A stretch of 64,000 nt of DNA, taken from contig JAPPUL010000069.1 of assembly GCA_026874595.1 (NCBI GenBank), positions 1,424,001 through 1,488,000 of the forward strand. The letters run 5' to 3'. The notes under the pieces were generated by a model. That model was not told the DNA's origin. It saw only the letters and a program-made list of their open reading frames with translations, and ran no database searches. This document shows, in pieces, positions 34,931 through 44,287 of the stretch. Position numbers and translations under genes: made by a program. Origin of the DNA: Sipunculus nudus. Lineage: Eukaryota; Annelida; Sipuncula; Golfingiida; Sipunculidae. The stretch's first letter is position 1, and each line of letters begins with the position of its first letter.

Positions 34931-36685
34931 ATGGCAAGAGATTTAACATTGAAGATAGGCGGAGAAGGGGGAGAAGGGGTAATTAGTGCAGGAGACTTTC
35001 TTATGCGCTCAGCAACACGGGTAGGAATGGAGGTGGTGACATTTAAAAGTTTTCCGGCAGAAATCAAGGGAGGCTATGCATTATCACAAGTTCGAGTATC
35101 AGATGAGGAGATATTATCGCAAGGGGATTCATTTCATATACTGCTTGCATTTAATGGGGAAGCATTTGCAGTAAATAAGAGTCTTTTGCGTCCTGGCACA
35201 GTATGCGTATATGATAGTGGACCTGAAGCAGATTTTGAACCTGAGGAGCTTGAAGGAGTAACAATGTATCCGATTCCGATGAGTGGTATAGCCAGAAAGG
35301 AGCTTAGTGCATATATAACAAAGAATATGGTAGCACTTGGAGCGGCATCGGAATTATTTAAGATACCTATGAGTAGTTTAAAAGACTCTGTAAATGAAAA
35401 GTTTTCGAAGAAGGGAGAGAAGATAGTAGACTTAAACTATAAGGCCCTAGAAGCGGGCGCACAATACGTTAGGGAAAATATAAAAAAGACAGATAAGTAT
35501 ATATTTCCTGAAGCACGAGAGTCACGCGACGTAATAGTAATAGAGGGGAATGAGGCAATAGCGCTTGGAGCAACTATGGCAGGCTGTTCGTATTATGGAG
35601 CCTATCCGATAACGCCAGCGACAACGGTAGGAAACTATTTGTCAGAGATGATTTTAGGGACAGGAGGCTACGTATATCAAGCAGAGGATGAGATATCGGC
35701 CCTGGGGACATGTTTGGGAGCGAGTTTTGCAGGGGCTAAGGCTTTAAGTGCAACATCAGGGCCTGGAGTATCATTAATGAATGAATTAATAGGGCTTGGT
35801 GTTATGGCGGAACTGCCTGTTGTCATAGTGAACGTACAAAGGGGTGGTCCAAGTACAGGGATGCCAACGCGTCATGATCAAGGTGATTTGATGCAAGCGA
35901 TATATGGTAGTCACGGGGATTCGCCAAAGATAGTTCTTGCGCCAAGCAATGTGAAAGAGAATTTATATTTGACAATAGATGCGTTTAATTTAGCAGAACG
36001 TTATCAAAGTCCAGTATTGCTATTAACGGATGCATCTTTGGCACTACGAGTTGAGGCTATCGATAGGCCTGATATGAGTAAGATAAAGATAGAGCACCGA
36101 GTTATTGGTAGAAACGGAAGAGGAGACAATGGAACATTTTTAAGATATCTAGATACAGAAGATGGGATATCGCCTATGGGGATACCTGGTAACAGCGGAG
36201 AATCGTATGCAGCGACAGGACTTGAACATGCGGAGAATTCAGGACCTCGAACGAATCCGGATACAAGGATAAAGATGACGGAAAAGAGGTGGCGGAAGTT
36301 TGATAATATAGAGGATGAGTATGAGAGTGCAGTAGTTAAAGATGAGCAGGAGGGCGCGCGGGTAGGAGTTATAAGTTGGGGGCTTACTCAATCTATAGCA
36401 TCGGAAGCGGTAGCAAGGCTTAGAGAAGGGGGAGAGAAGGTATCAGCGTTGTATCCAAAGCTGTTATGGCCACTTCCTAAAAAAGCAATAGAAAGTTTTG
36501 GGTCGAAGCTTGACAAGATACTAGTACCGGAAGCAAATTTCCAAGGACAGTTTGCAAGACTAGTAAAATCAATGTTGCCGTTGCATGAGAAGATAGAAGA
36601 GCTTAATGTGTATAGAGGAGAACCATTTATACCAAAAGAAATAGAAGAATGTCTACGTGGGCTTTTGCAAAAGGTAAAGGTATAA
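34931..36685 (+). CDS. korA: 2-oxoacid:ferredoxin oxidoreductase, fused gamma-alpha subunit
   Basis: The 584 residues contain a gamma domain first (about 5-190: KIGGEGGEGVISAGDFL, FKSFPAEIKGG) and then the pyrimidine-binding alpha domain (EGNEAIALGATMAGC, YPITPATTV-YL, QAEDEISALG, ATSGPGVSLMNE). This is the standard fused layout of KorA-type enzymes. With KorB it oxidatively decarboxylates a 2-oxoacid, most likely 2-oxoglutarate, to the acyl-CoA and reduces ferredoxin. The products feed Rnf logically. The substrate is not certain from sequence. Confidence 0.92.
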   Translation: MARDLTLKIGGEGGEGVISAGDFLMRSATRVGMEVVTFKSFPAEIKGGYALSQVRVSDEEILSQGDSFHILLAFNGEAFAVNKSLLRPGTVCVYDSGPEADFEPEELEGVTMYPIPMSGIARKELSAYITKNMVALGAASELFKIPMSSLKDSVNEKFSKKGEKIVDLNYKALEAGAQYVRENIKKTDKYIFPEARESRDVIVIEGNEAIALGATMAGCSYYGAYPITPATTVGNYLSEMILGTGGYVYQAEDEISALGTCLGASFAGAKALSATSGPGVSLMNELIGLGVMAELPVVIVNVQRGGPSTGMPTRHDQGDLMQAIYGSHGDSPKIVLAPSNVKENLYLTIDAFNLAERYQSPVLLLTDASLALRVEAIDRPDMSKIKIEHRVIGRNGRGDNGTFLRYLDTEDGISPMGIPGNSGESYAATGLEHAENSGPRTNPDTRIKMTEKRWRKFDNIEDEYESAVVKDEQEGARVGVISWGLTQSIASEAVARLREGGEKVSALYPKLLWPLPKKAIESFGSKLDKILVPEANFQGQFARLVKSMLPLHEKIEELNVYRGEPFIPKEIEECLRGLLQKVKV

Positions 36686-36801
36686 ATACTTCTTTATGTT
36701 AGCTGTTTAGCTAGGATTTAGATGGGTTTAGATGTAAACAAATAAATAAAAGTAAAAGAGATTATTTCTATAGATATTATAGATGAAGAAAGGAGATATA
36801 T

Positions 36802-37704
36802 ATGAAAGTATTAACAGAGCCGATAAAGCCAAAAGAGTATAGGAGCGAGATAGAGCCGACATGGTGTCCTGGGTGCGGTGATTTTGGAGTGGTAACATCA
36901 CTTACAAAGGTTATGAGCGAGCTTAAGATTGATTATGACAATGTAGTTGCGGTATCAGGGATAGGCTGTTCAAGCCGTTTACCGTTATGGTTAAGGACGT
37001 TTGGCTTTCATTCATGCCATGGCAGGGCGTTGCCGGTTGCCATAGGAGCAAAGATGGCCAATCCGGAGTTGCAAGTGTTGGTTACAATAGGAGATGGAGA
37101 TATGTTTTCGATAGGAGCAGGACATGTTCCACACAGCGCACGTAGAAACTTTGATATTACTGTATTGTGTATGGATAATAATATTTATGCACTAACAAAA
37201 AATCAAGTATCGCCTACAAGCCGTGAGGGCAAGCCAGGAAGTTTAACACCTTATGGGACATTGGATAAGCCAATAAATCCTATAGAGCTTATGATAACGT
37301 ATGGAGCAACTTATGTGGCTCAGACTTATACGGGTAGCATGAAGCAGATGACAAACATAATACGAGAGGCAATAATGCATAAAGGCTTTTCGTTTGTCAA
37401 TATGTTGTCTCCGTGTCCAACTTATAATTTACATGAAACGTTTAAATATTATAAGCCCCGAGTTTATGATATAAATGAAAACGGTTTTAAGGATGTTGGA
37501 GATAGGCTTAAGGCGCTTGAGATATCAAGTACGGCAACAGACCATCAGTATGATGAGAGTGCACAAATACCAGTTGGGGTATTTTATAAAAAGGATGAGC
37601 CTATATTTACTGAGCGTCTTGCACAGTTAAAAAATCAGTATAAAGGCTATCTTGATGATACGTCTAATCCTAATTGGAACAAGTTGTTTGATAAGTTTGC
37701 GTAG
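36802..37704 (+). CDS. korB: 2-oxoacid:ferredoxin oxidoreductase, beta (ThDP-binding) subunit
   Basis: The 300-residue subunit binds thiamine diphosphate and an [4Fe-4S] cluster. Visible are WCPGCGDFGV, GIGCSSRLP, the ThDP motif GDGDMFSIGAGH with MDNNIYALTKNQ, the loop SPTSREG, and SPCPTYNL with the remaining cluster Cys. It starts with AAGGAG before ATG and follows korA by 116 bases. No separate delta ferredoxin subunit gene is adjacent, consistent with the two-subunit form. Confidence 0.94.
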   Translation: MKVLTEPIKPKEYRSEIEPTWCPGCGDFGVVTSLTKVMSELKIDYDNVVAVSGIGCSSRLPLWLRTFGFHSCHGRALPVAIGAKMANPELQVLVTIGDGDMFSIGAGHVPHSARRNFDITVLCMDNNIYALTKNQVSPTSREGKPGSLTPYGTLDKPINPIELMITYGATYVAQTYTGSMKQMTNIIREAIMHKGFSFVNMLSPCPTYNLHETFKYYKPRVYDINENGFKDVGDRLKALEISSTATDHQYDESAQIPVGVFYKKDEPIFTERLAQLKNQYKGYLDDTSNPNWNKLFDKFA

Positions 37705-37739
37705 AAGCATAGTAACGGATTTAATACTTTTTAGTTATT

Positions 37740-38372
37740 ATGCTTAGTAGAGAAGAGGTTATAGAAAGGATCTCGTCGGGAAACAAGAGTTTTCGGGATG
37801 AGGATCTTAGTTGGGCAGATTTGTCGGATATAGATTTTAGAGGAGTTGATTTTGCTGATGCAACTCTTACAGGGGCTATACTTAAGGGTTCTAAACTAAT
37901 AAACAGCAATTTAGACAGTGCCTATTTGCCTGAGGTTGATTTGTCTTTTGCGATTATAGAGAATTGCAATTTACAAAATGCCTTCATGCAAAGGGCAAAC
38001 TGTTATTGCATGGAAGTTTCTAAGTCTGATATGTCTAATGCCAATTGTTATATTGCAAATTTTGAAAAGGCACGGTTTAATTTTGTTATAGCATGTAGGA
38101 CAGGTTTTATTGATTCGGTTTTTAAGAAAATCAGTATATCTAGTTCTGACTTTTCAAATACTATAATGCGTGGTGTTAATGCTTGTGAGAGTAGTTTTGA
38201 GGATGTTGATATATCTGGTTCAGATCTCAGAAAATGTAATTTTGTTGGTGCATCGTTTAAAAATATACGTGATACTGATGTTTTGTATTATGGTAAGTAT
38301 CCGTGGTCTTCTGCCGGGGAGTTTGTTAGTCGAGAGTGGGATAAGGAATTACCTTACTATAATGCTGATTAG
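37740..38372 (+). CDS. Pentapeptide-repeat protein
   Basis: From residue 20 onward the 210-residue protein is made of A(D/N)Lxx-type five-residue repeats, for example DLSWADLSDIDFRGVDFADA, ending near residue 185. Such sequences form a right-handed quadrilateral beta helix. Many have unknown roles; some mimic DNA and protect gyrase, but there is nothing here to show that. Its stop overlaps that of the convergent AMMECR1 gene by 4 bases. Confidence 0.85.
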   Translation: MLSREEVIERISSGNKSFRDEDLSWADLSDIDFRGVDFADATLTGAILKGSKLINSNLDSAYLPEVDLSFAIIENCNLQNAFMQRANCYCMEVSKSDMSNANCYIANFEKARFNFVIACRTGFIDSVFKKISISSSDFSNTIMRGVNACESSFEDVDISGSDLRKCNFVGASFKNIRDTDVLYYGKYPWSSAGEFVSREWDKELPYYNAD

Positions 38373-38920
38373 TGTTTATCGCTGAATATTTGTGCCCTGA
38401 ATATTTGAATTTCAGCACCTGCCCTCCAGGCATCTTTAGATAGGCTTGCTTTAATAGAGACTTGTTCAAGGAATTGCCTTTTATCTAGGTTATATTCTAT
38501 TGCCACCTGAGGTAGTAATAGTCCATGGCATACACCTTTTCTTATTATGATGCCGTGAGTGCCTATCTTTATTTCTTCTAGAGATTTTACTATCCTTGGC
38601 CTTTCTATTACAGATATCTCTATTACAATATCTTTGTATGATTCCTTTGTCAATGAAGAAAAACGAGGATCTTCAAAGGCACTTGAGTAAGCTATCTTTT
38701 CTACTGTTCTTATTAGATTCACACTTGGATTTATAACTCCTACGCAACCACATAATTTCCCTTTACTATGCAGACTTACAAATGCTCCGTTATTCCTTCT
38801 ATAAAGACTCTTTTGGGGATGCAAGCTTATATTTGTTATTCCAAATATTTGCTCCTCAATTACTTTCCTCACTACCTGTAGCAGACACTCTTTCTCTTTT
38901 GAGTTTAACGCCTTTTCCAT
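38369..38920 (-). CDS. AMMECR1 domain protein
   Basis: The 183 residues match the AMMECR1 family, with the hallmark GCVGVINPS segment (usually LRGCIG) and AYSSAFEDPRFSSLT, followed by VIERPRIVKSLEEIKIGTHGIII and LLPQVAIEYN. The fold is known but no biochemical function is established. Near the C terminus a 15-base in-frame duplication yields QIFRAQIF. An outer-membrane protein gene lies 21 bases downstream in genome order on the same strand. Confidence 0.9.
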   Translation of the reverse strand: MEKALNSKEKECLLQVVRKVIEEQIFGITNISLHPQKSLYRRNNGAFVSLHSKGKLCGCVGVINPSVNLIRTVEKIAYSSAFEDPRFSSLTKESYKDIVIEISVIERPRIVKSLEEIKIGTHGIIIRKGVCHGLLLPQVAIEYNLDKRQFLEQVSIKASLSKDAWRAGAEIQIFRAQIFSDKH

Positions 38921-38941
38921 AACTGATTTTTAAAAGATATC

Positions 38942-39517
38942 CTAAATATAAAATACAAAATAAAGCCCAAATAAATGGCTGAAAAAGAAATTTAGTTCAC
39001 TCCCCGTATTATAATTAATACCATAGCCTATATCTATATCAAATATTTTGCTAAGATGAAAGCGGCTTCCTATAAGAAATGAAGTCCTTGCATACAAGCT
39101 TTGCCACAATGTCAAACCTAGATTTATTCCTAAATATAAATCTAGGACCTTAAATTGTAGGGGATAGTATAAAACTCCAAATTCAAGTCCTGTATAGATA
39201 ATCTGACTTTTTGTGCTACTTGAGGATATTTGTTCTTTTGAGGGTAGGTACGTTGTGAAGATACCTAATTTTATATCTACTTGTTTATTTGGAAAATATA
39301 AAAAACCTAGTGATGCGTATATATCGTAAGCTTTTGGGTTTAAAAGTCCCATGTAAAAGCCCCCTCCCATGTAAAAGCCAAAGTCCTTTCTTGCGCTTTT
39401 ATTTTCGGATGCCGCTTTTAGGTCTAAACTGTCTTTTGTATGTCCTTCTATGCTTACCAATATTATTACGTTTAATGTCAGCAATAAAATCAGTAGCATA
39501 TTTGACAATTTATTCAT
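38942..39517 (-). CDS. Probable outer-membrane beta-barrel protein
   Basis: A signal peptide (residues 1-28, core LLILLLTLNVIILVS) precedes 160 residues of alternating hydrophobic and polar strands rich in Gly and Tyr, ending in an aromatic strand (GLYFVFYI), typical of small outer-membrane barrels. An 18-base in-frame duplication gives FYMGGGFYMG. Its start overlaps the end of the HEAT lipoprotein gene by 8 bases. The family is not recognised. Confidence 0.6.
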   Translation of the reverse strand: MNKLSNMLLILLLTLNVIILVSIEGHTKDSLDLKAASENKSARKDFGFYMGGGFYMGLLNPKAYDIYASLGFLYFPNKQVDIKLGIFTTYLPSKEQISSSSTKSQIIYTGLEFGVLYYPLQFKVLDLYLGINLGLTLWQSLYARTSFLIGSRFHLSKIFDIDIGYGINYNTGSELNFFFSHLFGLYFVFYI

Positions 39518-39908
39518 TTGTCTTATTTAGATTCTCTAATGTGAGCTTTATCTCCTGAACCACGTGGAATTCTTCTTCTATCTCAAGCCGTTTCTTTAGG
39601 GCTTTTAACGAACTTTTATCTCCTATCTGTCCAAGTGCCCATACGCTGTAATATCTTACTACCCAATCTATGTCATCTAATTTATTTATTAGTGGCTTTA
39701 GGGCTCTTTTGCTTTTTAGACGTCCTAATGATTGGGCTGCTTGCGCTCTTATATACCCGTCCTTACTCTTTTCTAGTGCCTCTATTATATATATATCATT
39801 TCTTTTTGACTCGTTTAAACGTAGCTGGTCAAATCTATATACTCCGCAGCCGCTAAGTATGTATGTTGTCAATAACACTTGCAATAGCAGTATATTCCTT
39901 TTATTCAA
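39510..39908 (-). CDS. Small HEAT-repeat lipoprotein
   Basis: The signal peptide ends in a lipobox with acylated C21 (ILSGC). The mature part contains two to three HEAT-like helical repeats (YIRAQAAQSLGRLKSKRALKP, VVRYYSVWALGQIGDKSSLKAL), as in PBS-lyase-type HEAT proteins. It is probably periplasmic and binds a partner protein. It overlaps the following outer-membrane protein gene, which suggests joint translation and perhaps a joint role. Confidence 0.75.
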   Translation of the reverse strand: MNKRNILLLQVLLTTYILSGCGVYRFDQLRLNESKRNDIYIIEALEKSKDGYIRAQAAQSLGRLKSKRALKPLINKLDDIDWVVRYYSVWALGQIGDKSSLKALKKRLEIEEEFHVVQEIKLTLENLNKTNE

Positions 39909-40049
39909 TTTTTTATCCCTATGTATAGTCTTGTTCTTACATTTTCTATTTTTTTTGTCCTTTTACGCTCATTTTTTTTACTTATAGTGTTCATATACCT
40001 GACTTATCTATTGTATATAGAATAGTAAATAATTTATTGAGGTTAGGCA

Positions 40050-40292
40050 ATGGCTCTTAAACATTCTTTTTATCCTGCTCATAACTCTAAACTTACTTCT
40101 TATGAGTCTTATAGGAAGTATGACTACGATTATAGCTCTTATCACCCTTTTTATACTTTTTCTTTTAGTACTTTTGACAAAACTGAGCTTAATATTATTA
40201 ATAAATTAAATTTGTCAAAGAACGACCTCTTCCATATTAAAATGGTTCGTGCTATCTTTAATGGTACTATTGTTGATAATAACAAATCATAA
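40050..40292 (+). CDS. Small hypothetical protein
   Basis: An 80-residue frame with a plausible ribosome binding site (TTGAGGT) 8 bases before ATG. The first half is rich in Tyr, Ser and Phe, the second half is helical (ELNIINKLNLSKNDLFHIKMVRAIFNG). It is in a 458-base stretch between divergent genes that otherwise holds only T-rich sequence. I do not recognise it, and it may be a chance frame. Confidence 0.4.
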   Translation: MALKHSFYPAHNSKLTSYESYRKYDYDYSSYHPFYTFSFSTFDKTELNIINKLNLSKNDLFHIKMVRAIFNGTIVDNNKS

Positions 40293-40366
40293 CTTTATTA
40301 TCATGATTTTATGAATTATAACAATTATAGCTCTTTTTTAACGGTAAGATTCTAGCGTTAAGAGCT

Positions 40367-41224
40367 TTAGGCCTTTTCTATCTTATCTAGTAGCTTTAAG
40401 GCGTCTGATAACTGCTTTACATCGTGTGTCCTTATGTAATCTGCTCCCTTTGAATAGGCATATAACTCTGCTAGTAGTGTGCCTGATGCTCTGTCGTATG
40501 CTTCTCGCCCTCCTAATGCCTCGCCTATAAACGATTTTCGCGATACGGATATATATAGTTCGTTATTTACAAAATGCCTTTTTAACTTGTCAAGCTCTTT
40601 TAGAACATTTAAACTGGCTTTTGCACTATTTGATAGAAAAAACCCCATGCCTGGGTCAAGGATAAACCTTCCCTCTCCTAATCCCAATTTTACCAGCTCG
40701 TTTAATCTAGTCTCAAAAAATATTATTATCTTTTCTATGTATGACTTGCTTTCCCATTTCATTTTAAGCGCTTTTCCTGCTTCTAGCACCTTAGATTGAT
40801 TTGCTGTATGCATTAGCACTACTTTTATCCCTTTTTTATTCTTTAATAGTTCTTTTAGCTCTTCATCAAGGCCGCTTAGAGCGCTTATGTCGTTTAGCAT
40901 CTTTACACAGTCTATACTTAGTACCCTTTTTAGTACATTTGCTTTGTAGCTATCTATTGAGATTTCTAAACCACTTTTGTTAAGTACTTTAAGTACTGGC
41001 AAAAGACGAGACAGCTCCTCTTCTACTGTCAGTATCGCACTATCTGGATTAGTCGATTGTGCTCCTATGTCAATTATAGATGCTCCTTCTTCCCATAAAC
41101 TATACGCTTTTTTAATTGCTTCCTCCTTTTCTATATACAAATTCCCGTCTGAAAATGAGTCTTTTGTTATGTTTAGTATTCCTACTAACGTTGTCTTTTT
41201 ATCCATTTTACCGCTTTTATCCAT
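40367..41224 (-). CDS. folP: Dihydropteroate synthase
   Basis: The enzyme joins 4-aminobenzoate to dihydropterin pyrophosphate in folate synthesis. The 285 residues show VGILNITKDSFSDGN, GASIIDIGAQSTNP, ISIDSYK, MLNDISAL, FILDPGMGFF and SVSRKSFIGEALG; the family motifs for pterin and phosphate binding are all present. The start is inside an 18-base tandem duplication (MDKSGKMDKK), so the exact initiation codon is uncertain by six residues. The genes for 4-aminobenzoate synthesis (pabB, pabC) are at 47881-49807. Confidence 0.94.
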   Translation of the reverse strand: MDKSGKMDKKTTLVGILNITKDSFSDGNLYIEKEEAIKKAYSLWEEGASIIDIGAQSTNPDSAILTVEEELSRLLPVLKVLNKSGLEISIDSYKANVLKRVLSIDCVKMLNDISALSGLDEELKELLKNKKGIKVVLMHTANQSKVLEAGKALKMKWESKSYIEKIIIFFETRLNELVKLGLGEGRFILDPGMGFFLSNSAKASLNVLKELDKLKRHFVNNELYISVSRKSFIGEALGGREAYDRASGTLLAELYAYSKGADYIRTHDVKQLSDALKLLDKIEKA

Positions 41225-41295
41225 TTGGTCGCCTGCTAACTAGAAAAACTTCTTTTTATCGGTATTAGTCATAAAGTAATTTAATATTTTTTTCG

Positions 41296-41324
41296 TTGAC
41301 TTATTTTATTTCGTAGTTTATAAT
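41296..41324 (+). promoter_or_regulatory. Sigma70-type promoter of the flagellin gene
   Basis: TTGACT (41296-41301), 17-base spacer, then a perfect TATAAT (41319-41324), 39 bases before the ATG. Transcription would start near 41331. I saw no sigma28-type (TAAA...GCCGATAA) signal. Confidence 0.75.
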
Positions 41325-41363
41325 TTATATTAATGGATTGTTCCTACATTTCAAGGAGGATAT

Positions 41364-42362
41364 ATGATTATAAATCATAATATGAGCGCTATGCGAGCGC
41401 AACGATTCCTAAAAGTCAATGTTTTGGAAGGTGAAAATAATATTAGAAAGTTAGCTAGTGGATTAAGGATTTCACGAGCTGGTGACGATGCTTCTGGGCT
41501 TGCAGTTTCTGAGAAAATGAGATCGCAAATTAGAGGGCTTAGACAAGCTAGTAGAAATGCTCAGGATGGGCTTTCGCTTATGAGAGTTGCTGAGGGGTGG
41601 CTTGCAGAAACAAGTTCCATTTTGCAGCGAATGCGTGAACTTGCAGTTCAATCTGCTAATGGGGTTTATAGTTATGAGGATAGAATACAGGTTGAGACAG
41701 AAGTAAGACAACTCGTTGATGAAGTTGATAGGATAGCTTCTCAAGCTGAGTTTAACTCTATGAAGCTTTTACGTGGTGGTTTTGATTATCCAGCCGGGCA
41801 GATAGCATCAATTACGCAACAAGCTATGCCACCTCCTGAAGAACGTAATAAAACAGCTATGCCACCTCTTATTCCTGTGGTTAGGGGAAAAACTAATCCG
41901 CATCCTTTGGTTAGAAATGAAGGGGATGACAGAGGAGGTCTTTATCTTCATATTGGAGCGAATAGCTATCAGCGTGAGAAGGTCTTTATTGGTGATATGT
42001 CTGCAGCAGCTTTGGGCCTTAGTAAAGGCCCCGTGGATAATAATGGAAACAGAGAACTTGCCTTAAGTTATTTGACTCAAGATGGAGCTAATCGGACTAT
42101 TGACAAGATTGATGCTGCGTTTTTCCTTGTTAATAAGCAGAGGGCGAACTTAGGAGGATATCAAAGCAGGCTTGAGATGAGTGTACGTGTTATTGATATT
42201 GCTGCTGAGAATATACAGGAAGCTGAGTCGTTTGTACGTGATCTTGATATGGCCAAAGAAACGGTTGACTTTGTTAAAAATCAGATATTAAATCAAACTA
42301 CTGCTTCGATGTTAGCACAGGCTAATTTAAGGGCTCAGAGTATACTTAGGATATTGGGTTAG
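41364..42362 (+). CDS. flaB: Flagellin, spirochaetal FlaB type, with central insertion
   Basis: FlaB forms the core of the periplasmic flagellar filament. The N-terminal region (INHNMSAMRAQRFL, AGDDASGLAVSEKMRSQIRG, RELAVQSANG) and the C-terminal region (INKQRANLGGYQSRLE, ETVDFVKNQIL, MLAQANLRAQSILRILG) match spirochaete core flagellins closely. The 332 residues are about 45 more than usual: residues 141-190 are a Pro-rich insertion with two AMPP units before GGLYLHIGANSYQREKVFIGDM. A strong ribosome binding site (AAGGAGGATAT) and sigma70 promoter precede it. FliS, its export chaperone, is at 19428-19862. Confidence 0.95.
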   Translation: MIINHNMSAMRAQRFLKVNVLEGENNIRKLASGLRISRAGDDASGLAVSEKMRSQIRGLRQASRNAQDGLSLMRVAEGWLAETSSILQRMRELAVQSANGVYSYEDRIQVETEVRQLVDEVDRIASQAEFNSMKLLRGGFDYPAGQIASITQQAMPPPEERNKTAMPPLIPVVRGKTNPHPLVRNEGDDRGGLYLHIGANSYQREKVFIGDMSAAALGLSKGPVDNNGNRELALSYLTQDGANRTIDKIDAAFFLVNKQRANLGGYQSRLEMSVRVIDIAAENIQEAESFVRDLDMAKETVDFVKNQILNQTTASMLAQANLRAQSILRILG

Positions 42363-42373
42363 GCTCTCTTATG

Positions 42374-42397
42374 TCAGGATCTTTTTATAGGTCCTGA
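42374..42397. terminator. Hairpin between convergent flaB and recN
   Basis: TCAGGATC (42374-42381), an 8-base loop TTTTTATA, then GGTCCTGA (42390-42397), eight pairs including one G-T. It is followed only by a short T-rich stretch on either strand. Position between convergent stops supports a bidirectional terminator. Confidence 0.55.
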
Positions 42398-42407
42398 TAA
42401 AAGGCAT

Positions 42408-44117
42408 TTATTGTTTTTCTATAAGCTGTTTAGCATGTGCTAAAGATAGATCTGTTATATTATCACCACTTAGCATACGAGCTATTTCTAAAACTTTATC
42501 TTTAGGGGTTAATTCTTTTATTTGTGTTTTAGTTCTTCCATCTTCTTCAAACTTATTGATAAGATAGTGGTGCTGGCTTTGACTACCAATCTGGGGAGAA
42601 TGGGTTATACATATAACCTGTCGTTTTTGTGCTATGGATTTAACTTTGTCAGCAATCTTGCTTGCTGTTTCTCCACCAAGACCAGCATCAACTTCATCAA
42701 ACAACAAGGTATCAATGTTATCCATATCAGTTAGAATAGTTTTGATGGCCAATGTGACTCGTGAGAGTTCCCCACCTGACGCTATCTTGCTAAGAGATTT
42801 GGGTTCTTCACCTGGATTTGCAGAAAATATAAACTCAACATGGTCAATACCATCTGAATTAACTAAGATATAATTGTCATTTATCTTTAAGAAGCTATTC
42901 TCATCTTTAACATATCGGAATTCTACTTTGAATATGGTTTTATTCATACCAAGGAATCTAAGCTCTTCAGATATGGCTTTCTCTATCTTTTTAGCACTCT
43001 TTTGACGTGTTTTTGAAAGATTAATTGCAAGAGTAGCAAGTTCTTCTTCAGTACTAGATATACTATGTTTTAATTCCTTAATACGTTTTTTATTATTAGA
43101 ATGCTTTTCAACAAGATCTAAACAAGACTGTTTATGCTTTAGTACGTTGTCAATAGAGCCGCCGTATTTTCTTTTAAGGTCTTGTATTAGATTTAGTCTT
43201 TCGTTTAATTCTTCTATTTTATGAGATGGCTGTTCAAAGATAGCTTCTGAGTATTTTAATAGATTGTCTTTAACGCTTTCAGTAAGATAGAAAACCTCTT
43301 GTAATTCTTTTAAGGCTTTGCTAATCTCCTGGCTAGAAGAATCTATCTTATGAGCTTTTTCAATGGAATGTAAAGCTTGTTCTATCATATGTAATACAGA
43401 ATTGTCGTTTTTGTATATAAGATGATAGCTCTCTAATATAGAACTAGAGAGTATTTCAATGTTATTTAGCTTATCAAGCTCATCAGCAATAATATTATCT
43501 TCGCCTGTGGTGAGGTTTGCATTTTCGATTTCACTAATGGCATACGTATTAATCTCTAAAGAATGTTGCTTGTCCTTATCTTCTTGTTCTAGGTTAAAAA
43601 GTTCTTCTTTTAGGTTTTTGAGTTCATAGAAAAGGGTATAAAAAGAGTGTTTTTCTTTATTTAAGTTGGCAAAATTATCTAGTAACTCAATATGAGTTTT
43701 AGTACGCAGAAGAGATTGATATTGATGCTGACTTGAGAGGTCAATAATGTTTTGTCCAATTTCTTTTAGGACGGAAGAGGTAACAGAATTAAGGTTAATA
43801 AAAGCTCTATTTCTCTCAAGGGTTAATTCTCTTTTAATAATAATAGAATCATCCTCATAAGGGATCGAATATTGCTCTAAGATAGACTTAAGCTTTAAGT
43901 TATTTTTGATATTGATAACGCATTCAACACTTCCATATGAGCAACCACTTCTAAGGAGTTCAGGATGGAGTCTTGCTCCTAAAATCATAGAAAATGCATT
44001 AATTATAAGAGACTTACCAGTACCAGTTTCCCCAGTTATAACATTAAGTCCGTCATAGAAGTTTATAAAAATGTCTTCAATAAGAGCAATGTTTTTGATA
44101 GAAATAGATTGAATCAT
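42408..44117 (-). CDS. recN: DNA repair protein RecN
   Basis: An SMC-like ATPase that acts in double-strand-break repair. It has Walker A GETGTGKS near the N terminus, coiled-coil arms (about 150-350), the signature ASGGELSRVTLAIK, Walker B DTLLFDEVDAGLGGETA and the D-loop ITHSPQIGSQS. The length of 569 residues is normal. The gene ends the group tsaE-tsaB-purH-recN on this strand, but a 170-base gap with its own promoter separates it from purH. Confidence 0.95.
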   Translation of the reverse strand: MIQSISIKNIALIEDIFINFYDGLNVITGETGTGKSLIINAFSMILGARLHPELLRSGCSYGSVECVINIKNNLKLKSILEQYSIPYEDDSIIIKRELTLERNRAFINLNSVTSSVLKEIGQNIIDLSSQHQYQSLLRTKTHIELLDNFANLNKEKHSFYTLFYELKNLKEELFNLEQEDKDKQHSLEINTYAISEIENANLTTGEDNIIADELDKLNNIEILSSSILESYHLIYKNDNSVLHMIEQALHSIEKAHKIDSSSQEISKALKELQEVFYLTESVKDNLLKYSEAIFEQPSHKIEELNERLNLIQDLKRKYGGSIDNVLKHKQSCLDLVEKHSNNKKRIKELKHSISSTEEELATLAINLSKTRQKSAKKIEKAISEELRFLGMNKTIFKVEFRYVKDENSFLKINDNYILVNSDGIDHVEFIFSANPGEEPKSLSKIASGGELSRVTLAIKTILTDMDNIDTLLFDEVDAGLGGETASKIADKVKSIAQKRQVICITHSPQIGSQSQHHYLINKFEEDGRTKTQIKELTPKDKVLEIARMLSGDNITDLSLAHAKQLIEKQ

Positions 44118-44240
44118 AATAAGTGTAAAAAGCGTTATATGAAACTCTAAGCTGTATTAAAAAAGTTTATAAAAAGATATAGAATCTATTAAGATACAAA
44201 TGTTCAAAAAAAAAGAAAATTAAAGAAAACTCTTAAAGAG

Positions 44241-44269
44241 AAGATAGTAAAGCTAATATTCCAAGTCAA
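44241..44269 (-). promoter_or_regulatory. Putative promoter of recN
   Basis: On the minus strand: TTGACT (44269-44264), 17-base spacer, TATCTT (44246-44241). It would start transcription about 115 bases before the recN ATG. I saw no recognisable SOS box in the gap. Confidence 0.45.
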
Positions 44270-44287
44270 GGCTGTGTTAATATAAGC

